Below, one piece after another: positions 56,101-62,161 of a DNA stretch of 64,000 bases (positions are counted from its first letter, which is position 1; each line of letters opens with the position of its first letter). The position numbers and the translations under genes are program-made. Under the pieces are notes generated by a model. The model saw only the letters and a program-made list of their open reading frames with translations, did no database searches and had not been told where the DNA came from. Origin of the DNA: Sediminihaliea albiluteola (GTDB taxonomy: Bacteria; Pseudomonadota; Gammaproteobacteria; Pseudomonadales; Halieaceae); contig NZ_JACFXU010000018.1 of NCBI RefSeq assembly GCF_014077625.1, positions 62,001 through 126,000 of the forward strand, read 5' to 3'.

Positions 56101-56303
56101 CCAATCCATAGTCTACCCTGTGGGCCATGTAGTATTGACGTGACAGTATTATTAGTTAGATCTAGAAGGTTGCCAGTGTTCTGTACGACGGGGTGAAAGT
56201 CTTTAGAGGCAAAAGAAAGAGTGGATAAAAGTAATTGAAAGAAACAATAAAATATTAGAAAGACGGTTTTAGACGGGGAAAATGATGTGATTGATATCAT
56301 CAT
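53151..56303 (-). CDS. Two-component propeller sensor kinase with HisKA_2-type output
   Basis: This 1050-residue protein has a signal/anchor segment (about 10-32), then two-component regulator propeller repeats of the LWIGTHQGLYKYDG kind (about 40-680). A Y_Y_Y-type domain (about 700-775), one membrane helix (about 783-803) and a cytoplasmic kinase follow. ETIHHFNLDQL holds the His pair (H847, H848) in an HWE/HisKA_2-like dimerisation region. The ATPase has ELLSNAIVHAF and DNGIGMP. The propellers lie outside the membrane and probably bind a glycan or peptide. It starts 14 bases after the larger kinase gene, as part of one minus-strand unit. No response regulator is adjacent. Confidence 0.9.
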   Translation of the reverse strand: MMISITSFSPSKTVFLIFYCFFQLLLSTLSFASKDFHPVVQNTGNLLDLTNNTVTSILHGPQGRLWIGTHQGLYKYDGNKPILYTPKNRIRHYIPESNISDIDNSESGTIWLSTYGGTLSRYNPLNDSFIPASTIKKTPKLLSITKISATFSEVIWIGTRNGVTTYLPKISTYSELMTVDSDSEPIGRIIDIVALSPTMAVATTDRGLYSLEALGSLTKPSPPSLVVTNINHLTPFPTTLSEPKKDSFWLGSTDGEIAKISSDLTIVFNTMLPESASISSIIDNGNLVFIGTDKGIWIYNYEKDTFSHINDKNSLLSNNHITSLYFFDELLWVGTYNGLNLITASQFNLTNSANSIIKNEVLAIESDSQGSIWIGTYEGLFHKPHLANPKLDLTLGFQEIEIPDERIMSLAAKNDDIWIGTRHNGVFTIDINRLGTTKQLLPGSLSNAAVTSILHMDNNTSWVGTYNYGLLKIDSSGVARLKKHPEKEKSLTERSITLLSHSEDKKTFIVGSENNLYLYSPTQDIFKSLNIELLDIKNKPTFLSLFQSSRGTTWLGTLNHGPLLTHHKLDGTATQRLSRVTDHPTLSSSAVYAFQEDDQENIWASTSTGIYLLNYRGQVMKRFGVSDGLQGNDFNFGASHKDHKGRIYFGGSNGYNRFDPSEVTLNETVPPMLLTNLKIAGQSPTFNKAIHDITSVELNHKDYYVNFEFSALDYLDPANNIYRYKLLGFDPDWVDIGNRNSATYTNLPAGDYTLHIQGASASGVWNREGISVQIKVNPPPWLSWWAYSLYALLAAFIAWHIKRIYDNYVIRERAIALAHDMQVAADRASDEIQEQLDQQSILVETIHHFNLDQLAYVQRCFERYSDLLPADLADALSNDFNNRIEAFICLENALYYRFEELLADLHAYTESLYSILLRAENQPQSSVALSQISIINLVSTQLIPAQLALPLSIVIYELLSNAIVHAFEQDSRSCFIRISLEECPDLTSHFKLLVQDNGIGMPANISLENPDTEGMRAVVQAIRHLNGTLQIERDSGTKVLALVPIPEPRF

Positions 56304-56317
56304 TTATCTCTTTGGCT

Positions 56318-59300
56318 TTATAAGTCCATCAATGATGATCTTCTTTGGATCAGATTATCAAGTTCAGTCAACGCTTCAATAAAAGATTTATTAAGACCTG
56401 AAGTTAGAGTGTTGATTGATGAGATATCTTTTGCCTTACAGGCTAATTCAATTTTTTCGCTTATTATAGCTACTCGTTCTAATCCCATGTTAGTGCTCAT
56501 GGATTTAATGGCATGCGCAGAAAAGAATGCGTCATTGTAATGACTCATTTTAATGCTATTAGATAGTTCATTGAGCTTTTCAATCATTTGAGTCCTATAC
56601 CCATGGAGTAGAGAGTCTAATAATTTATTACCGGTGCTTTTTTCAACCTCTAATATGTTAGCTAATACCAATTCGTTAACTATTTCAATCTTTGACAGTT
56701 CATCGTTGAGTTCTTTGGTGAAGAGGGCTTGGTCTTTATCCTTCTCCTTGTTCTTATTTGAGTTGAGTGAGTTCGTTTTGTTGGGTCCTAGAGTATTTTC
56801 GATGACTATCTTTAGGTCGCTAATTGTAAATGGTTTTGGTAGATGAATGTCCATACCAGAATCAATGCAGCGTTGTTTATCGGATTTTGTAAGAGCTGCA
56901 GTAAGTGCAACTATTGGTCTTCGTGATAATCTGTTTTGTAATTCGACCTCTCTAATTGCTTTTGCCGCGGTGAAACCATCCATAACAGGCATCTGACAGT
57001 CCATGAAAATAATATCAAATTGTCTCTCACGGTACATATTTAATGCTTCTTGACCATTGCTTACTATGAAAGCTTCGCAGCCAAGTAATAGCAGCATTTC
57101 TTTAGCAATTTTTTGGTTAATCTCTACATCTTCAGCGATAAGTACTTTAAGTTTTTGGTCTGGAAAAGAGTCATAAGATATCGGAGCGGAGGCTGGACTA
57201 TGTTTAGCTATTGAAGCGGTGGATGAGAGTAGTTTTATTAAACTAGCCCTTGTAACCGGCTTGTTTAGAGTTCTCCAGCCAGTGCTATCTTTTGTATCTG
57301 AGCTGTCTGTAATAGGGGTAATGAGAACTCCAGGGGTGATGCCAAAGAAATCCAAGGAATTTTCAGTGCTGAGTTGCGAGTGACCTGAGTCGACAATATG
57401 TAGATCATACTCGTTATATAGATTAGAAAACTCTTGTATATCGTCAGTAGAGTATATTTTTATATTTTTAATACTCTCGATATGAGAAGTTATCATTTCA
57501 CATAGAAGTCTATTTTCTAAAAGAATGATAACCGAATCAATTTTAACTGAATTAATAATATTAGAGTCATCTATAGATTTTTTAATGTCGAGAGGGAGTT
57601 TAAGTACAAAGGTAGTGCCTTTGTCAGGTGCTGATATTAATGATAGATCACCACCTAATAATTGTGAGTATTGTTTGGATATCGCTAGACCTAAACCAGT
57701 CCCGCCGTATTTTCTAGTAGTACTATTATCAGCTTGAGTAAATGCATCAAAAATTTTTGACTGAGCTTGCTCATCAACTCCTATCCCAGTATCAATAACC
57801 TTTATCGTTGCCTCTATAGAATTAATGCTGTATTTATCATGATCAGTTTCTAGACGTATGGATACGTAGCCTTCATGAGTGAACTTTATAGCATTGCTCA
57901 AAAGGTTAATAAGAATCTGGCGTATCTTTGTTGGGTCGCCAATAACCTTAAGAGGTGTTCTTGGGTCAACGATATTGTATAGTCCAATGTTCTTTCGGCT
58001 TGCAGCCTCTGCTTGTAGATAACAAACGTCACCTATCAGGTCGATCAATGAGAATGTGGTAGTTTCGACATCAATCTTATTAGCCTCAACTTTAGAGAAG
58101 TCTAAAATACTGTTTATTAACCCTAGTAACGAATCGCCGCTTGTTTTTATCGATTCAGCGAACTTTCTTTGTTGATCTGACAGGTTGGAATGAAGAAGAA
58201 GTTCGGTCATTCCAACGACGCCATGCATCGGTGTTCTTATTTCGTGACTAATAGTGGCAAAGAAGTTTGATTTTGCTCGGTTTGCCTCCTCTGCAATAAG
58301 TCGTGCTTCCTCTAACTCAAACGTTCTTTCTTGGACTTTTGCTTCAAGTTGTCGCTGAAGCTCTAATGCTTTATCTGACTTGATCCGCTGTCTAGTTACG
58401 CCGTAGGCAATTACTAAAATAAGAATGGTAGTGTAAATTGCGTATGCCCAGATACTTTTCCAAGGTGCGGGTTTGACATAAAGATTAAGGCGAACTCCGT
58501 CTGTATTCCATACGCCGTCTGAATTTGAGCCTTGAACTATTAGTTCGTAGCTGCCACTTGGTAGACTTGTAAATGATACCGATCGATTATATCCAAGACC
58601 TACCCATTCGTTATTATATCCGGATAGCATATATCGATATTGATTTAACTCTGGATTAGTGTAATCGAGGGCTGCAAACTTAAATGTGGCATATCTAAAA
58701 TTATAATCGAGAGTTATTTCTTTATTCGTATTAACTGGGGTGTCGTAAAATACTACATTATTAAGTATTTTGAATTCAGTGATTTGAATTGGTGGTATAT
58801 ATACTGGCCTAGTTAGCGTAGCCGGCGTAATTATATTAAACCCATTATTTCCACCAAAATATATATCCCCATTTGAAGCTTTTAAAACCGCTGCATGGTT
58901 GAATTCGGCACCTTGTAATCCATCGCTTACATCGTAGTTTTCAACTTCTTCAGTTTGTGGGTTTAGTTTACTTAAACCACGGTTGTGGGATATCCAGATG
59001 TTTCCATGTTCATCGCTGTTAACAGCGTAAATATCAGCACTTGGAAGGCCAATGTTTTCCGAATATTGAATAAAGTCTTCTCTGCGATTTGCTCTAGATT
59101 GAGGGTCCCATCGATTTAGTCCACCGCTTTGAGTCCCAATCCATAGTCGCCCTTCATTATCCTCATGAAGTGCCCAAGCCATATTACTTGATAGTGTTTT
59201 GGAGTTGTTTGAGTCTGACAAGAACTGTGTAAAGGTTTTATTTTTATAATTGAATAGATTAAGTCCATTTTCTGTTCCAACCCATATATCACCTTTTGAA

Positions 59301-60823
59301 TCTTTAAGAAGTGCGATAACATTATTGCTGCTAATAGATTCAGGGTCGTTAGGAGAGTGTTTGTAATGAGTGAAGGTCTTAGAAGGTTCATCATAAAGGT
59401 TTAGGCCGCCACCGTATGTACCTATTAATACTTGCTCAGAGTTTAATCTGGTAACCGAAGTTATCCCGTTGCTACTTAAGCTGTTTGGGTTTGTAATTCT
59501 TTTTCTAAACGCCTCTCTTTTGCCGCTGGTTAAGTCAAACTTTTCTAGGCCAGACTGCAGTGTCCCGATCCATAGGTAGTTACCATCGCTATATAAGCTC
59601 ATTACATCAAGTTGTGAGAGTCCTATAAAATCTGGCCCTACATCCGTATAAAAATCATTTCCTTCTGGTTTTGGCGCATAACTGCTCAGACCAGAGCTTG
59701 TACCAATAATAATTTCACCTGACTGAAGCTCTGCAAAGGCGTTTATAGAGTTGTGAAGCTGGCCTGCTGCCGACTCGACTCTGTGAAACAAAGCCTTAGT
59801 ACCATAAGCTAAGCCGTTAAATGTGCCTACCCAGATAATGCCCGATTGGCTTTGTCGGATACTGAATACTTGATTGTCAGGGATGTTTGAGTTACCTGTA
59901 TGAATTCTGGTAAATTCATTATTTTCAGGGCTAAGTACACTAATACCACCCCTAGTTGCAGCCCATATATTCCCTGAGAAATCTTCATATGTCTGATATA
60001 CAGTAGAGTCGGAGAGTGATTTCCTATCACTTGGATCATGCCTATATTGCTTAAATGCTTCTGTTCGGGGGTCGTATTTCATTAACCCTGAAGCTAGACT
60101 CGAAACCCAAAGCTTTCCATTCCGGTCTGCCATTAAGTGGTTAGGTCTCTGCAGATCACTTTCATTGCTATGGCTCGGCAAGGACACTGAGATAATACTT
60201 TTTTCCTTGGTATTAATTTTTAGTAGACCCTGGTTTTCTACTAGAGCCCATATTACCCCTTCGTCAGTTTCTGCGAACGCTACGGCTCGTGAGTTAGGAG
60301 AACGTGATGGGAAGTGCGTAAACTTTTTTGTTTTAGGGTCGAAGCTACTAAAACCATACCCCACACCATAGCCTATCCAAATTGTGCCGTTATCGGCTAT
60401 AAAAATACTATATATGGTATTGGACAGTGGGTGGTTTTCCGAAATGGTATCAATAGCTCCTATATGAGAAAAACTTTGAGATGATGGATCGTAATGATTT
60501 AATCCGCCTCCTGCAGTTGATACCCAAAGGTCCCCATTTTTATCCTCAACAATGCCAGTCGTCGATTGATGGCTAATTGAGGCTGGGTTTCTGTTTGATG
60601 CACGAAATTGAATTACATCATAGCCATCGTATCGATGTAGGCCTTCTTGAGTGAGTACCCAGATAAATCCTTTAGAATCTTGAAAGATATCACGAACAGA
60701 TTGTTGTCCCAGTTCACGGGAAGCAGGAGATATTTGAAATGTGTAATCACGTGGCTTAAGTGCCAGTGAATTTTGGCTGACTAATACAAGCAAGATGGCT
60801 ACTAGTAATCCGAGTTGCCGCAA
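56318..60823 (-). CDS. Hybrid two-component sensor kinase with propeller sensor, receiver and Hpt domains
   Basis: This 1501-residue hybrid kinase has a signal peptide, about fourteen propeller strands with WIG/WVG-type repeats (about 30-690), a Y_Y_Y domain (to about 785), and a membrane helix (about 792-812). HisKA follows (SHEIRTP, His860), then HATPase (NLLSNAIKF; DTGIGVD; GTGLGLAI). A degenerate receiver-like segment (about 1110-1190) precedes a true receiver (IAEDVEINQ; phospho-acceptor Asp1275 in FMDCQMPVMDG; LPKPF) and a C-terminal Hpt domain (SAHAIKS, His1437). A phosphorelay can therefore run inside one protein. The A+T-rich composition differs from the core genes. No DNA-binding response regulator is in the window. 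It is transcribed ahead of the second propeller kinase. Confidence 0.93.
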   Translation of the reverse strand: MRQLGLLVAILLVLVSQNSLALKPRDYTFQISPASRELGQQSVRDIFQDSKGFIWVLTQEGLHRYDGYDVIQFRASNRNPASISHQSTTGIVEDKNGDLWVSTAGGGLNHYDPSSQSFSHIGAIDTISENHPLSNTIYSIFIADNGTIWIGYGVGYGFSSFDPKTKKFTHFPSRSPNSRAVAFAETDEGVIWALVENQGLLKINTKEKSIISVSLPSHSNESDLQRPNHLMADRNGKLWVSSLASGLMKYDPRTEAFKQYRHDPSDRKSLSDSTVYQTYEDFSGNIWAATRGGISVLSPENNEFTRIHTGNSNIPDNQVFSIRQSQSGIIWVGTFNGLAYGTKALFHRVESAAGQLHNSINAFAELQSGEIIIGTSSGLSSYAPKPEGNDFYTDVGPDFIGLSQLDVMSLYSDGNYLWIGTLQSGLEKFDLTSGKREAFRKRITNPNSLSSNGITSVTRLNSEQVLIGTYGGGLNLYDEPSKTFTHYKHSPNDPESISSNNVIALLKDSKGDIWVGTENGLNLFNYKNKTFTQFLSDSNNSKTLSSNMAWALHEDNEGRLWIGTQSGGLNRWDPQSRANRREDFIQYSENIGLPSADIYAVNSDEHGNIWISHNRGLSKLNPQTEEVENYDVSDGLQGAEFNHAAVLKASNGDIYFGGNNGFNIITPATLTRPVYIPPIQITEFKILNNVVFYDTPVNTNKEITLDYNFRYATFKFAALDYTNPELNQYRYMLSGYNNEWVGLGYNRSVSFTSLPSGSYELIVQGSNSDGVWNTDGVRLNLYVKPAPWKSIWAYAIYTTILILVIAYGVTRQRIKSDKALELQRQLEAKVQERTFELEEARLIAEEANRAKSNFFATISHEIRTPMHGVVGMTELLLHSNLSDQQRKFAESIKTSGDSLLGLINSILDFSKVEANKIDVETTTFSLIDLIGDVCYLQAEAASRKNIGLYNIVDPRTPLKVIGDPTKIRQILINLLSNAIKFTHEGYVSIRLETDHDKYSINSIEATIKVIDTGIGVDEQAQSKIFDAFTQADNSTTRKYGGTGLGLAISKQYSQLLGGDLSLISAPDKGTTFVLKLPLDIKKSIDDSNIINSVKIDSVIILLENRLLCEMITSHIESIKNIKIYSTDDIQEFSNLYNEYDLHIVDSGHSQLSTENSLDFFGITPGVLITPITDSSDTKDSTGWRTLNKPVTRASLIKLLSSTASIAKHSPASAPISYDSFPDQKLKVLIAEDVEINQKIAKEMLLLLGCEAFIVSNGQEALNMYRERQFDIIFMDCQMPVMDGFTAAKAIREVELQNRLSRRPIVALTAALTKSDKQRCIDSGMDIHLPKPFTISDLKIVIENTLGPNKTNSLNSNKNKEKDKDQALFTKELNDELSKIEIVNELVLANILEVEKSTGNKLLDSLLHGYRTQMIEKLNELSNSIKMSHYNDAFFSAHAIKSMSTNMGLERVAIISEKIELACKAKDISSINTLTSGLNKSFIEALTELDNLIQRRSSLMDL

Positions 60824-61103
60824 CTTGCTAAGCTCCTGATTATTGTAATAGTGAATTTGTGTATATTAATTGAAGGCTATAGCGATTGCTAACGCTAACA
60901 GTTCTAACAGTTGCTTTGGTAACTTTGTGAGGCCAAAGATTTAAGCAGGTTTTTGGAGTTAGTGCTTCGCGACTTTTAGCCAGGCTATATCAGGACTAAT
61001 GACCTAGCTTTGCTTTAATCTTCGTAGATAGACAATGCTGTTAGTTGTTTCTGCGGCAAACAACCTACGTTTGCCGCTTCATTCATGAGAAGGGGGTTAG
61101 CTT

Positions 61104-61835
61104 TTAACGAATACCCCAGCGATAGCCAGTCTGCTCGGCGTGGCTACGGATACCCCAACGGTAGCCAGTCTGTTCGGCGTGGTTACGGATACCCCAACGG
61201 TAGCCAGTCTGCTCGGCGTTGTTTCGAATACCCCAGCGGTAGCCAGTCTGCTCGGCGTTGTTTCGAATACCCCAGCGATAGCCAGTCTGCTCGGCGTGGC
61301 TACGGATACCCCAACGGTAGCCAGTCTGCTCGGCGTGGCTACGGATACCCCAGCGATAGCCAGTTTGCTCGGCGTGGCTACGGATACCCCAGCGATAGCC
61401 AGTCTGCTCGGCGTGGCTACGGATACCCCAGCGATAGCCAGTTTGCTCTGCGTGGTTACGAATCCCCCAGCGATAGCCAGCTTGGTCTGAGATATTCCAA
61501 GTGGTACTTGAAGCTACACCAGTTGCCTTTGCATTGGTTTCTTGGCCTGAGTCCGCCCACTTATATCCTGAGTTGTGGGGAGCTGTACCAGACCATGGGT
61601 GTGATTCTTGGGGGAAATGATCGCGGTTAACCTTCCCCCATTTATAAGAATGATTAGTTGCAGTTGTATAATGAGAGAGTGAGGCAACGGATTTTGTTAT
61701 AGAAGAGTGATTGACGTTTTTTACTACCCTACTGGTGGCGCTATCCCCAGCCAGTGTCGTTGCGCTTACGATTGCAGCGGCAAGTCCTAAGCCATTGATA
61801 CCGCATACTTTAACGATCGCTTTAAAATCCATCAT
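61104..61835 (-). CDS. Secreted repeat protein with ten GYRWGIR motifs (candidate peptide precursor or surface polymer)
   Basis: This 243-residue protein has a signal-like N terminus (about 1-30, MMDFKAIVKVCGINGLGLAA, cut perhaps after TLA). A low-complexity linker carries early degenerate forms SYKWGKVN and SGYKWADSGQ (about 65-100). From residue 120 there are ten copies of GYRWGIR-[S/N]-[H/N]-AEQT at 13-residue spacing, ending on GYRWGIR at the stop. No family is recognised. The Tyr, Trp, Gly and Arg positions are invariant, while the Ser/Asn and His/Asn positions vary. GGGCGGAT lies before the start codons. It sits on the same strand between a subtilisin-like protease gene and two propeller sensor kinases. 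Possible roles are a multi-copy peptide precursor, a beta-solenoid/amyloid adhesin, or a metal-binding surface protein. Confidence 0.85.
   Translation of the reverse strand: MMDFKAIVKVCGINGLGLAAAIVSATTLAGDSATSRVVKNVNHSSITKSVASLSHYTTATNHSYKWGKVNRDHFPQESHPWSGTAPHNSGYKWADSGQETNAKATGVASSTTWNISDQAGYRWGIRNHAEQTGYRWGIRSHAEQTGYRWGIRSHAEQTGYRWGIRSHAEQTGYRWGIRSHAEQTGYRWGIRNNAEQTGYRWGIRNNAEQTGYRWGIRNHAEQTGYRWGIRSHAEQTGYRWGIR
61107..61478 (-). repeat. Ten-copy 39-bp tandem repeat encoding a 13-residue motif
   Basis: Copies start at intervals of exactly 39 bases; the last copy is cut after seven codons. Copies differ by a few synonymous or Ser/Asn and His/Asn changes and are nearly identical, which suggests recent expansion by recombination or slippage. 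Confidence 0.95.
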
Positions 61836-62161
61836 CTTATCCGCCCATTAATAATAGTTGTCGTATGTATTAGTCACTCAGCCGTGACTTATTTTCTTGG
61901 CCCGAGGTCAACCTATGTGCTTTTGCAGGTCTTGGTTTGTGGGCCATTGACAATCTTATACATTTGGCTACTTAGTGCTTGTAGTAGCTTGTATGCCCCT
62001 TTTGGGGTAGTGAGTTTTGGCGATTGGCTACTAAAAAGGAGGGGGTTTTATTCTAATCAATTGATTTAATTAGATAAATTTAGGTTGGAGGTCTGGCCGG
62101 GCCTTTAGCTAACTCTTGGGTTGGTGAGCTGTTTTGATGTGGACTTATTCTAAGGCTTCGT
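61836..62161. other. Intergenic region between the repeat-protein and protease genes
   Basis: No gene was seen in these 326 bases. They hold a dyad AGTCAC...GTGACT (61872-61889) and a palindrome AATCAATTGATT (62055-62066), both upstream of the minus-strand repeat-protein gene. They could be regulator sites. Confidence 0.45.
61872..61889. promoter_or_regulatory. Inverted repeat upstream of the repeat-protein gene
   Basis: AGTCAC, six bases, GTGACT, 37 bases upstream of the repeat-protein start. A TATTAT-like element (minus strand, 61851-61856) is near. This is a candidate operator, not a proven one. Confidence 0.3.

Noticed and set aside
61107-61478. CRISPR array suggested by regular repeats
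   Set aside because: The 39-bp units are contiguous with no unique spacers, and they encode a continuous protein repeat. No cas genes are near.
61085-61630. Plus-strand open frame of 181 codons with RRGYGYP-type repeats
   Set aside because: It is antisense to the repeat protein and exists only because the 39-bp repeat lacks stops in this frame. It has no signal peptide, whereas the minus-strand protein has one and a plausible ribosome-binding site.
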